Position numbers and translations under genes: made by a program. The notes beneath the pieces are model-generated. The model saw nothing but the letters and a program-made list of their open reading frames with translations. It was not told the DNA's origin and did not search any database. From GCA-2705445 sp002705445 (GTDB lineage Bacteria > Pseudomonadota > Gammaproteobacteria > Poriferisulfidales > GCA-002705445), in the NCBI GenBank assembly GCA_045561235.1, contig JBJKYB010000002.1, positions 868,001 through 932,000 on the forward strand: a DNA stretch of 64,000 nt, read 5' to 3'. Below, in pieces: positions 46,556 through 55,337 of the stretch (the first letter of the stretch is position 1; each line of letters starts with the position of its first letter).

Positions 46556-47888
46556 TCTTCTTAACACTAGATGTAACTTCACCATCTTTAATTCTAATTT
46601 TAATATCACTTTTAATTTTAAAGTTTGAAATCTTATTAGCAATTTTTCCATTTGAATATATTAATGAGTAACCTTTATCTAATATATTTAATGGACTTAT
46701 ATCTTTAATAGTATTTTTTTTTAAATTTAAAGAATTTTTATTACTATTTATAATATTTAAAAAAAGGTTTTTAATAAATTCTTTATTATTATTTAGTTTA
46801 GATTGTAGCTCAAAAATTTTTGTCTGTGGATTTTCATTTTTTAATTGAATCATAAAATTATTTATTTCATTTTTTTCATGAATCAGATTTGAAAGTAATT
46901 TTGATCTAAGTGCTTCTTGAAATAATTCAATTTTTTGATAATAGTTATCTATTTTTGTTAATGGATTATTATTATCTATGACATTTATTTTTTCTCTCAA
47001 CTGGTATTTTAAATTATTTACATGTGTTTTTATTATATTTATAAGATTATTTTTATACTCGTCTAAAGAATTTTGCAAATCATTCGAAGTTATACTTGTT
47101 GCGATTTCAGCAGCCTCAGATGGTGTCGCTGACCTCATATCTGATACTAAATCAGCGATTGTTGTATCAGTCTCATGACCTATTGCTGTAATAATTGGTA
47201 TTTTTGAATTATATATTTGCCTTGCTAGGTATTCGTTATTATATTCTATTAGATCTTCAAGCGAACCTCCTCCTCTAGCAATTATAATTATGTCAGATGT
47301 ATTTTTTTTATTAATAGTTACAAGCTGCTTTATAATACTTGTTGCGCAATTTTTACCTTGGACATTACAAGCAAATACTTCAACGTTAATTCCGGAAACC
47401 CTTCGGTTTAGTATTTTTAATATATCTTGTAATACAGAACCTGTTAAAGAGGTAATTATAGATATATTTTTAGGGTATATGGGTAACTCTTTTTTGAATT
47501 TTGTTTCAAATAAACCTTCATTTTTTAACTTGAGTTTTAGTTTCTCAAATAGTTCATGAAATTCTCCAGCACCTGTAGAAGACATTCCAATAATATCTAG
47601 TTGATATGAGCCAGTCTTTTCATAAAAAGAGACTTTGGATTTAATTATTACCTTTAGTCCTATTTCTGGTTCTAAATCTAAGTTATTAACTCTTGAGTTC
47701 CATAACGTGCACCTTACAGAGCATTTTTCGTCTTTTAGAGTAATATAAATATGGCCTAGCTGGCTTTTTTGGAGTTGAGATATTTCTCCTTCAACCATTA
47801 TATAACTAACAAATGATGTTTCTAAAACTTCTTTTATATATCTATTAACATCACTTACACTATATATCTCACTATCACTATTTTTCAT
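46536..47888 (-). CDS. xseA: Exodeoxyribonuclease VII large subunit
   Basis: Catalytic subunit of single-strand-specific exonuclease VII. The N-terminal OB-fold spans about residues 5-100 (YSVSDVNRYIKEVLE, GHIYITLKDEKCSVRCTLW). The catalytic region has ISIITSLTGSVLQDIL, DIIIIARGGGSLEDL and AIGHETDTTIADLVSD with a Met-Arg-Ser-Ala-Thr-Pro segment. A long Asn/Lys-rich coiled coil follows, ending with LDKGYSLIYSNGK. Length 450. It is divergent from guaB, the usual arrangement in gammaproteobacteria, and converges on the small membrane gene by 20 bases. Confidence 0.96.
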   Translation of the reverse strand: MKNSDSEIYSVSDVNRYIKEVLETSFVSYIMVEGEISQLQKSQLGHIYITLKDEKCSVRCTLWNSRVNNLDLEPEIGLKVIIKSKVSFYEKTGSYQLDIIGMSSTGAGEFHELFEKLKLKLKNEGLFETKFKKELPIYPKNISIITSLTGSVLQDILKILNRRVSGINVEVFACNVQGKNCATSIIKQLVTINKKNTSDIIIIARGGGSLEDLIEYNNEYLARQIYNSKIPIITAIGHETDTTIADLVSDMRSATPSEAAEIATSITSNDLQNSLDEYKNNLINIIKTHVNNLKYQLREKINVIDNNNPLTKIDNYYQKIELFQEALRSKLLSNLIHEKNEINNFMIQLKNENPQTKIFELQSKLNNNKEFIKNLFLNIINSNKNSLNLKKNTIKDISPLNILDKGYSLIYSNGKIANKISNFKIKSDIKIRIKDGEVTSSVKKITRLDH

Positions 47889-47922
47889 AATCTTCTAAAT
47901 ATACAATAAATATATACTTTTG

Positions 47923-47950
47923 TTTACTTTTTCAAAATAAAACCTATAAT
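47923..47950 (+). promoter_or_regulatory. Sigma-70 promoter of guaBA
   Basis: TTTACT (47923-47928), a 16-base spacer and a perfect TATAAT (47945-47950). Transcription would start near 47957, only about 16 bases before guaB. AGAGAGG lies between the predicted start and the ATG. Confidence 0.5.
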
Positions 47951-47972
47951 ACCGTTTTGTAGAGAGGTTAAT

Positions 47973-49439
47973 ATGCTAAAAGTTATTCAAGAAGCTCTAA
48001 CATTTGATGACGTTCTTCTTGTGCCTAATCACTCCAACATACTTCCGTCTGATGCATCATTAAAAACACAATTAACGTCCAAAGTTCAGCTGAATATACC
48101 TTTGATATCTGCGGCGATGGATACAGTTACCGAATCAGAATTAGCAATAGCTATAGCACAAGAAGGTGGTATAGGAATTATCCATAAAAATCTTTCGCCA
48201 TCTGATCAAGCAAATGAAGTCAAAAAAGTTAAGAAACATGAGAGTGGTGTTATTACAGACCCAGTTATTACATCCCCAAACTGTTCTATAAAAGAAGTAA
48301 TAGAGCTTACTTCACAGCACAATATTTCTGGAGTGCCAGTAGTTGAAGGCAAAAACCTGGTTGGTATTGTTACATCAAGAGATTTGAGATTTGTTAGTAA
48401 AGTAACTCCAAAGGTATCCACCATAATGACACCAAAAGAAAGACTAGTGACTGTTAAAGAAGGTGCATCTAAAGAACGAGTTAAATCTCTTTTACATAAA
48501 CATAGAATTGAAAAAGTTCTTGTTGTTAATTCAAAATTTCATCTTAAGGGTATGATTACTGTAAAGGATATGCAAAAATCTAAAGAATTTCCAAACGCAT
48601 GTAAAGATAATTTGCAAAGATTAAGAGTAGGCGCAGCGATTGGTGTTGGAAAAGATATGAACGAAAGAGTTAAAAACCTAATTGAATCGGAAGTAGATGT
48701 TTTAGTAATAGATACTGCTCATGGCCATTCGAAGATGATTATAGACTCTGTCAAACTTATTAAAAAAGAATACCCAAAAGTACAATTGATAGCTGGAAAT
48801 ATCGCAACAAAAGAAGCTGCAAAAGCTTTAATTAAAGCTGGTGTAGATGCTGTTAAAGTTGGTATCGGTCCTGGATCTATTTGCACAACAAGAATTGTTG
48901 CTGGTGTAGGCGTTCCACAAGTAACAGCAATATCGGACGTTGCATCAGCCACAAAAGGAACAACGGTTAAGGTTATCGCAGATGGCGGAATAAGATTTTC
49001 AGGTGATATATCCAAAGCCCTAGCAGCTGGAGCCGATTCTGTTATGCTTGGCAGTCTTCTTGCTGGAACAAGTGAAGCTCCAGGAGAAATTGAATTATAC
49101 CAAGGAAGAACTTACAAAAATTACAGAGGCATGGGATCAATTGGCGCTATGAGAAGTGGGTCAAGCGAAAGATATTTTCAAGATCCTGACTCATCTTCAG
49201 ACAAGTTTGTGCCTGAAGGCATTGAAGGAAGAGTCCCGTTTAAAGGAAGTATCACTAATATAATACATCAATTAACTGGGGGCATAAGATCAAGCATGGG
49301 TTATCTAGGTTGTTCTGGTATTGAAGAATTACACAGCAAGGCAAAATTTATAAAAGTAACAAATGCTGGGATGAAGGAAAGTCATGTCCATGATGTTATG
49401 ATTACTAAAGAAGCACCAAATTACCAAGTTGATAAGTAA
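47973..49439 (+). CDS. guaB: Inosine-5'-monophosphate dehydrogenase
   Basis: Oxidises IMP to XMP with NAD, the first committed step to GMP. The N-terminal ALTFDDVLLVPNHSN is diagnostic. Two CBS domains occupy about residues 95-205. The catalytic cysteine is in GPGSICTTRIVAGVG (about 300-314), and the IMP-binding ADGGIRFSGD and mobile flap GMGSIGAM are intact. Length 488, equal to E. coli. The stop codon overlaps the guaA ATG by one base. Confidence 0.98.
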   Translation: MLKVIQEALTFDDVLLVPNHSNILPSDASLKTQLTSKVQLNIPLISAAMDTVTESELAIAIAQEGGIGIIHKNLSPSDQANEVKKVKKHESGVITDPVITSPNCSIKEVIELTSQHNISGVPVVEGKNLVGIVTSRDLRFVSKVTPKVSTIMTPKERLVTVKEGASKERVKSLLHKHRIEKVLVVNSKFHLKGMITVKDMQKSKEFPNACKDNLQRLRVGAAIGVGKDMNERVKNLIESEVDVLVIDTAHGHSKMIIDSVKLIKKEYPKVQLIAGNIATKEAAKALIKAGVDAVKVGIGPGSICTTRIVAGVGVPQVTAISDVASATKGTTVKVIADGGIRFSGDISKALAAGADSVMLGSLLAGTSEAPGEIELYQGRTYKNYRGMGSIGAMRSGSSERYFQDPDSSSDKFVPEGIEGRVPFKGSITNIIHQLTGGIRSSMGYLGCSGIEELHSKAKFIKVTNAGMKESHVHDVMITKEAPNYQVDK

Positions 49440-50974
49440 TGTATGAAGAAAAAATATTAGTTATTGATTATGGATCACAATACACACAATTGATCGCAAG
49501 AAGAATAAGAGAGAATAAGACATATTGCGAAGTATTAAAACCAGAATTACTGAATAATGTAAAAACAGATAAAAGTATAATTGGTGTAATTCTCTCTGGC
49601 GGACCAAATTCTGTTTCAAAAGACAATCAATATGATCTCCCAGATATCCTATTTGAAAACGATATTCCTATACTAGGAATTTGTTTTGGTATGCAATTAA
49701 TTTGTAAAAAATTTAATGGAAAAGTAAAGGAATCTACATCCAGAGAATACGGAAAAAGCAAATTAGACATAATACAAAATAATAAAATTTTCGAAGGTCT
49801 TGAGAACTCAATAGAGGTTTGGATGTCACACGGGGATAGTGTAATTAAGTGTCCCACAAATTTTTCTATTTTAGCTACAACAAATAAAGAGGGTCTTTCC
49901 GCAATAAAAGCAAACGACAAAGACATTTATGGAATTCAATTTCATCCAGAAGTTACTCATACACTTGATAATGGAAAAATAATTTTTAATTTTGTAAATA
50001 ATATTTGTAAATCAAAAGCAGAATGGACAACAAAAAATATTATTGCACGTCAAATAAATAGTATTAAAGAAAAAGTCAAGACTGATCATGTAATCTTAGG
50101 TTTATCAGGTGGGGTAGATTCATCTGTAGCTGCCGCAATCATTCATAAAGCAATACAAGATCAATTAACATGTATTTTTATTGATAATGGACTTTTAAGA
50201 CTAAATGAAAAAATAAAAGTACAAAATAGTTTTAAAGGTTTTAATATGAATATCAAATATGTTGACGCATCAGCTATATTTTTAGAGAGATTGAAAGGGA
50301 TAACTGATCCTGAAGAAAAAAGAAAAATTATAGGAAAAACATTCATTGATGTGTTTCAGACTGAAGCAAAAAAAATTAAAAATGTTAAGTGGTTAGCACA
50401 AGGAACAATATACCCCGATGTTATTGAATCTGCAGCTTCGTCAGATAATGCGCACTTAATAAAGTCTCACCATAATGTTGGTGGCTTGCCTAAAGACATG
50501 GATTTAAAATTATTAGAACCTCTTAGAGAGTTATTTAAAGACGAAGTTAGGAAGTTAGGAATTGATATTGGAGTAGAACCAAAATTAATAAACAGACATC
50601 CCTTTCCAGGCCCAGGTTTGGCAGTAAGAATAATGGGTGAAGTTAAAGTTGAGTATGCAAATATTCTTAGAAAAGCAGATGACATATTTATTGAGATGCT
50701 TAATGAAAAAAAACTTTATAATAATGTCTCACAAGCTTTTACAGTTTTTATGCCCGTAAAGACTGTTGGCGTTACAGGAGACGGGCGTTCATATGGAAAT
50801 GTAGTTTCATTAAGAGCTGTAAAAACAATTGACTTTATGACAGCAAAACCCTTTGAGTTCCCATTTAATTTTTTAGAAGAAGTTTCCACAAGAATAATTA
50901 ATGAGGTTCCTGAGATATCTCGTGTCTGCTTAGATATTTCTTCTAAACCTCCAGCAACTATTGAGTGGGAATAA
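49439..50974 (+). CDS. guaA: GMP synthase (glutamine-hydrolysing)
   Basis: Converts XMP to GMP using ATP and glutamine. The class I amidotransferase domain (about 1-195) has the nucleophile in GICFGMQL and His/Glu in QFHPEVTH. The ATP-pyrophosphatase domain shows GLSGGVDSSVAAA (about 222-234). The dimerisation domain ends with SSKPPATIEWE, the universal GuaA C-terminus. Length 511. The transporter gene begins one base after the stop. Confidence 0.98.
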   Translation: MYEEKILVIDYGSQYTQLIARRIRENKTYCEVLKPELLNNVKTDKSIIGVILSGGPNSVSKDNQYDLPDILFENDIPILGICFGMQLICKKFNGKVKESTSREYGKSKLDIIQNNKIFEGLENSIEVWMSHGDSVIKCPTNFSILATTNKEGLSAIKANDKDIYGIQFHPEVTHTLDNGKIIFNFVNNICKSKAEWTTKNIIARQINSIKEKVKTDHVILGLSGGVDSSVAAAIIHKAIQDQLTCIFIDNGLLRLNEKIKVQNSFKGFNMNIKYVDASAIFLERLKGITDPEEKRKIIGKTFIDVFQTEAKKIKNVKWLAQGTIYPDVIESAASSDNAHLIKSHHNVGGLPKDMDLKLLEPLRELFKDEVRKLGIDIGVEPKLINRHPFPGPGLAVRIMGEVKVEYANILRKADDIFIEMLNEKKLYNNVSQAFTVFMPVKTVGVTGDGRSYGNVVSLRAVKTIDFMTAKPFEFPFNFLEEVSTRIINEVPEISRVCLDISSKPPATIEWE

Positions 50975-50975
50975 A

Positions 50976-52439
50976 ATGATTAGCAGAGAAAAAGTTTCTC
51001 TGTTTGGAATGGTTTTGGGTATATTAATACTAATAATTTTTTTATTTACAAATCCCCCGAACGATTTAAGTAAGACAGCTTGGTTAACTGCAGGCATTGC
51101 TTTATTAATGACAGTATGGTGGGTCACAGAGGCAATACCAATATATTTTACAGGCGTCATTCCTTTAATATTATTTCCAATTTTTAATATCTTTGACTTG
51201 AATTTAATTGTAAGTGCATACGCCCATCCTTTAGTTTTACTTTTCCTTGGAGGATTTATAATTGCCTCTGCAATGGAATCATGTGGTTTGCATAAACGCA
51301 TAGCTTTAAATATTTTATCTTTTTCAGGAACAAGCCCAAGCAAAATAATTGCTGGGTTTATGATTACTACAGCTTTAATTAGTATGTGGGTAAGTAATAC
51401 GGCTTCGACAATAATGATGTTACCTATAGCATTATCTGTAGTAACAATTTTTTCAAAAGAAACAAATGCTAAAGATGTAGACTTGGCGATTCCACTTTTA
51501 CTTGCCATAGCATATTCTGCATCAATTGGAGGCGCTTCAACTTTAATTGGCACTCCAACCAACATAATGTTGGCTAGTATTCTAAGTGATAGTTACAACT
51601 ATGAAATAAGTTTTACTGATTGGTTAATGATAGGCTTGCCTATTTTATTTTTTTTATTACCAGTCGTTTGGTTTTTTTTAACAAATATAAGTTTCAAGGT
51701 TTCTAAAGTAACTTCAAATGCTTTAGCAAATACAATTTTAAATATGAAAAAAGAAAGTGGAAAATTATCATTTACAGAAAAAGTTGTGGCTACTGTATTT
51801 GTTTTAACAGCTGTATTATGGATAGTTAGAAGAAATCTAAATGAGGCCTTCAGTCTAAACTTGAATGACACTTCTATTGGTTTATTTGGAGCTTTACTTT
51901 TGTTTTTGATTCCAACAGGAAAAAATACCAGGGCTTGTAATTGGCAAACTGCGAATAAAATACCTTGGGGCGTTTTGCTTTTAGTGGGGGGCGGTATTGC
52001 ATTATCTAGGGCATTTAATGCTTCTGGTCTAGCTTCTTGGATAGGCAGTTTTTCTTATTACTTCTCAAACTATGAACTTTTTATATTAATAATCTTTGCA
52101 GTTGGAGTCATAATCTTTTTAACGGAGTTAAATTCTAATACAGCAACAATTGCTACATTTGCTCCAATTTTGATCATTTTTGCTATTGGAGTGAATCAAA
52201 ATCCTTTATTTTTAGTTATCCCCGCAACTATTGCAGCAAGTTGTGCTTTTATGTTGCCGATTGCTACACCGCCAAATGCTGTAATTTTTGGAAGTGGCAA
52301 AATTAAAATAAGTGATATGGTACGGGCAGGATTCTTACTAAATATTATTTCTATACTGATAATATCTTTTGTAAGCTTTATACTTATTCAACTTGTTTTT
52401 GATATTAAGATTTATACCTTGCCAGAATGGGTAAAGTAG
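50976..52439 (+). CDS. DASS/SLC13-family sodium:dicarboxylate symporter
   Basis: Inner-membrane carrier, probably for di- or tricarboxylates with sodium. About 11-13 hydrophobic helices. The two sodium/substrate SNT motifs are present: WVSNTASTIMMLP (about residues 134-146) and ELNSNTATIATFAP in the second half, each followed by a proline-rich hairpin (IGTPTN and IATPPNAVIFG). WWVTEAIPIYFTGVIPL in helix 2 is typical. I use ATG 50976, not the TTG at 50961 inside guaA. Length 487. Substrate cannot be read from sequence. With aceA downstream, import of C4 acids would fit growth on small acids, as inference. Confidence 0.9.
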   Translation: MISREKVSLFGMVLGILILIIFLFTNPPNDLSKTAWLTAGIALLMTVWWVTEAIPIYFTGVIPLILFPIFNIFDLNLIVSAYAHPLVLLFLGGFIIASAMESCGLHKRIALNILSFSGTSPSKIIAGFMITTALISMWVSNTASTIMMLPIALSVVTIFSKETNAKDVDLAIPLLLAIAYSASIGGASTLIGTPTNIMLASILSDSYNYEISFTDWLMIGLPILFFLLPVVWFFLTNISFKVSKVTSNALANTILNMKKESGKLSFTEKVVATVFVLTAVLWIVRRNLNEAFSLNLNDTSIGLFGALLLFLIPTGKNTRACNWQTANKIPWGVLLLVGGGIALSRAFNASGLASWIGSFSYYFSNYELFILIIFAVGVIIFLTELNSNTATIATFAPILIIFAIGVNQNPLFLVIPATIAASCAFMLPIATPPNAVIFGSGKIKISDMVRAGFLLNIISILIISFVSFILIQLVFDIKIYTLPEWVK

Positions 52440-52526
52440 TTATATATAAAACAAATAATTAATATAAGTATTTTAAATACTATTTATACCAAACATGCAT
52501 AGTTGATATGTTATATAATTACTGTA

Positions 52527-52540
52527 TCGTAAAATTACGA
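52527..52540 (+). promoter_or_regulatory. Palindrome over the autotransporter start codon
   Basis: TCGTAAAATTACGA is a perfect 14-base palindrome whose last base is the A of the ATG at 52540. A TATAAT at 52514-52519 would place the RNA start at about 52526, so the transcript would begin with this palindrome and have almost no leader. No Shine-Dalgarno sequence is seen. It could be an operator or a 5' structure at the start codon. Confidence 0.35.
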
Positions 52541-53466
52541 TGCTTAATAATAATAATTATAATAATTTTAAAAAAATTTTATTCTTTACTTTTACCTTTT
52601 GTCTTTTTACAAATGCTTTTTCTGGCGCTGATGATGAAATTATAATTGCTGCGGAGAAGAAAGCGCTAAATGCTACAAACGGGATATTAAGTACACTAAC
52701 TTCAGATTTAACCGAAAGCTTAAAAAAATTCGAGAGTGTTAAGTATTTAGACATTAAAATTGACGTTCAAGAGCATTATAACCCTGCATTCAGTATTACA
52801 AATTTAAACAGCTTGTTTGAAAGAGATACCTCTGCATTTTTTAATCAAAATACCTTAACCCATAATAAAGATGAACAAACTATAAATTTTGGATTAGGAT
52901 ATAGAAAACTTTTGAATGATGATAAATTACTTTTAGGTGCTAACATTTTCTATGACTATGCTTTTGATGATAACCATAGAAGGTTGGGTTTAGGTGTTGA
53001 AGCAATATCAAGTGTATTTGATCTTAGAGGTAATTTATACGAAGCTGAAAGTGATGTAGTCACTTTAACAGATGGCTCGACGGAAGAAGCTTTAGATGGT
53101 TGGGATGCAAGACTTGATTATCATATACCAGTAGGCTTTGATTTAAGAGTATTTGGCACATATTTTGATTGGGAAAATAGTGCGAAAACTTATGAAAATA
53201 AAGGTGAACAATACGGTTTAGCAGGACAATATGGTTTGATTAAGTTTGAAGTCGGTTATAGAGACGAAGATAATAGAAAAAAAGATGCTTTTGCAAATTT
53301 GAGCTTAGTAATTCCTCTAGGTTCTGTAGCAACATCAAATGTTGTTCCAAGGGGCATGATGGAATTGGTAAGTGTTAGAGATCAATTATATGAGCCCGTT
53401 GAGAGAGAAAATAGAATAAGAGTTGTAAAAGTTTCTGCTGGTAGTGTGATCGTAAGTGGATTTTAA
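52540..53466 (+). CDS. Inverse-autotransporter beta-barrel protein without passenger
   Basis: Outer-membrane protein of the intimin/invasin (type Ve) barrel family. A signal peptide covers about residues 1-29 (KKILFFTFTFCLFTNAFSG). The barrel region shows the family landmarks: NFGLGYRKLLNDDKLLLGAN followed by IFYDYAFDDNHRRLGLGVE, DLRGNLY, DGWDARLDYHIP and AGQYGLIKFEVGYRD. The end YEPVERENRIRVVKVS matches the linker that threads through the barrel to the passenger in intimins. The protein then stops at 308 residues, so no extracellular domain is encoded here. The next gene starts in its stop codon or 11 bases on, and encodes a secreted protein. Confidence 0.85.
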   Translation: MLNNNNYNNFKKILFFTFTFCLFTNAFSGADDEIIIAAEKKALNATNGILSTLTSDLTESLKKFESVKYLDIKIDVQEHYNPAFSITNLNSLFERDTSAFFNQNTLTHNKDEQTINFGLGYRKLLNDDKLLLGANIFYDYAFDDNHRRLGLGVEAISSVFDLRGNLYEAESDVVTLTDGSTEEALDGWDARLDYHIPVGFDLRVFGTYFDWENSAKTYENKGEQYGLAGQYGLIKFEVGYRDEDNRKKDAFANLSLVIPLGSVATSNVVPRGMMELVSVRDQLYEPVERENRIRVVKVSAGSVIVSGF

Positions 53467-53477
53467 TGGGAGATACT

Positions 53478-54581
53478 ATGTGCAAATCTGTAAAATTATT
53501 TTTATCATTATTGACTTTATTATTTTTTGTAAGCAACTCTGTTTATGCAGACACTCTTGGTGACGCGATAGATGCCGAAGGATGTGGAGATAGCGATACC
53601 GCATCTTGCTCAGGCGAATGTACCCAAACAAATAATGTTATTACGATTGCAACTTCTGGTAATGATGATGGTGGGGTAACAGATGCAGATAGTGGTAATG
53701 TGAAAAACTTTTGTAATGAAAAGCCTGATGAATATCGTATTACTTTTTATAAAGCGGGGTTATGTAAAATTGACCCTTTTGATTCAACTGCTACATCTAA
53801 TCCAACTTCGGCTTCAAACTGTTACAATTTTTTTGTAGATGAAAGTGGCAAAGCGATAACTCTTGCTTATGATGATGATACTAGCTTAATTAGTCAAACT
53901 GGTAGCCTAATCTCAGGAAATCTTAACTTTGAATTAGGCACGTATAATTTTGCTTACGTAATTGTTGACAATCACCTTGAAATTAAGCATCAACAAACTT
54001 TTAGTGAAGCTATGAAAGGGTATCATGTTAATGGGTCTGATTATAGCTCAGGCGTCACATGCTGGACAAATGGTATTGTAACAACTTACACAAATGCAAC
54101 AGGTGCTCAACGTGGCTATAACGCAGCTACCGTAAAATCTTATGGTAACGATAGTAGCAGCACCTCCTCATTAGCAATGACATGCGGTGAAACTTCAGAT
54201 GCTGCTCCAGTTTTTAATACAGAAATAATTGAAAATTTAGCTGCTGATCCAACGTTTCCCGATGGGAATGAAAACTCAACATTTTCAGCAATATTTGCAT
54301 CAACCTATCAAACAATCACTGGAACATCAGATAAAGGTGTTGGAAAATTGTTGCAAGATGACGATTTAACTACAGCAACTAGTCATACAAATGCAGCGAG
54401 AATTTTTTATCCTGTTCAACTTGCGAACCCTCTTATTGTTACTCCGGATATTAAAACATTTGAAATGTCTTTCGGTATATCTGGCTCTGTAAGTATTGAT
54501 TTTACAACAGATGGATCTAATAATCTTATAAATTTAAAAGCTGGCGCTGATCCTTTTACAATGAAATTTAGCGCTGAATAA
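53478..54581 (+). CDS. Secreted protein, function unknown, paired with barrel
   Basis: A 367-residue protein with a clear signal peptide (MCKSVKLFLSLLTLLFFVSN, cleavage near VYA-DTLG). I prefer ATG 53478 because GGGAGA lies just upstream; ATG 53466, which overlaps the preceding stop (TAATG), is the alternative. The mature part is rich in Ser, Thr, Asp and Asn and short of Lys/Arg, with several cysteines (GCGDSDTASCSGEC near the start, others at about 75-130). No repeats or known domain recognised. The composition is that of an extracellular or periplasmic beta-rich protein. Tight coupling to the barrel gene suggests a shared function. Confidence 0.75.
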   Translation: MCKSVKLFLSLLTLLFFVSNSVYADTLGDAIDAEGCGDSDTASCSGECTQTNNVITIATSGNDDGGVTDADSGNVKNFCNEKPDEYRITFYKAGLCKIDPFDSTATSNPTSASNCYNFFVDESGKAITLAYDDDTSLISQTGSLISGNLNFELGTYNFAYVIVDNHLEIKHQQTFSEAMKGYHVNGSDYSSGVTCWTNGIVTTYTNATGAQRGYNAATVKSYGNDSSSTSSLAMTCGETSDAAPVFNTEIIENLAADPTFPDGNENSTFSAIFASTYQTITGTSDKGVGKLLQDDDLTTATSHTNAARIFYPVQLANPLIVTPDIKTFEMSFGISGSVSIDFTTDGSNNLINLKAGADPFTMKFSAE

Positions 54582-54623
54582 ATTACCATAGTTTTTTTCT
54601 ATATATCAAAGTAAAATTAGAAG

Positions 54624-55334
54624 ATGAAATATTCTAACTTGACAATTTTTAATAATAATTTTTTAAAAAGATTCTCACATAATAAAAGATTTGATATAGC
54701 AATAAATATATTAAAAAATAATTATTTAAAGAATGATTTAAATATCTTAGATTACGGAACAGGAAGTGGTGATTTTTTAAAAAAACTTGAACACGATATT
54801 CCAAATTTGAAGAATATTTCGGGGTATGAGCCTTTGATAGAAAGATATAGTGAGGTTTTTGAAAATGTATCAAATTATGAAAATATATTTGTTTATAAGT
54901 CTATTAATGAAATTAGACAAAAATTTGACGTAATATTTTGTATGGAAGTTTTTGAGCATTTAAATAAAAAATTTTTATTAGAAGCTCTTGATAATATTTC
55001 TAATTTACTTTCAAAAAAAGGTGTTTGTATAGTTTCGGTTCCAATTGAGACTGGTTTTGGTGGTTTTTTAAAAAATATTGTTAGAATTCTAATAGGTGAA
55101 ACTCATGAGAATGGAACCTTAAAAAACCTTTTTAAGATTTTGCTTGGAATTAAAATTGAAAGAGATGAAGACGGTGATTACATTTCTTCACACGTGGGTT
55201 TTTCTCATTATGAATTAGAGGAATTAATAAAAATAGAAAAATTCAGAATAAAAAAGAAATATTATTCTCCTTTCTCATATTTTGGACCCCAATTAAACTC
55301 CCAAGTTTTTTTTATAATTGATAAAAAAAATTAA
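54624..55334 (+). CDS. Class I SAM-dependent methyltransferase, substrate unknown
   Basis: A 236-residue protein of the small-molecule methyltransferase fold. SAM motif I is ILDYGTGSGDFL (about residues 45-56); the acidic loop GYEPLIERY follows, then FDVIFCMEVFEHLNKKF (motif IV region) and LSKKGVCIVSVPIE. The pattern is like methyltransferases acting on lipids, quinones or sugars (UbiG/Methyltransf_11/23 types), but no specific family is evident. It lies between the secreted-protein gene and the convergent Fae-like gene, in the accessory block. Confidence 0.8.
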   Translation: MKYSNLTIFNNNFLKRFSHNKRFDIAINILKNNYLKNDLNILDYGTGSGDFLKKLEHDIPNLKNISGYEPLIERYSEVFENVSNYENIFVYKSINEIRQKFDVIFCMEVFEHLNKKFLLEALDNISNLLSKKGVCIVSVPIETGFGGFLKNIVRILIGETHENGTLKNLFKILLGIKIERDEDGDYISSHVGFSHYELEELIKIEKFRIKKKYYSPFSYFGPQLNSQVFFIIDKKN

Positions 55335-55337
55335 TTC

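Noticed and set aside
52467..52481. Palindrome AGTATTTTAAATACT downstream of the DASS transporter
   Set aside because: Almost entirely A/T with no T tract; could be chance, and there is no second copy in the window that I noticed.
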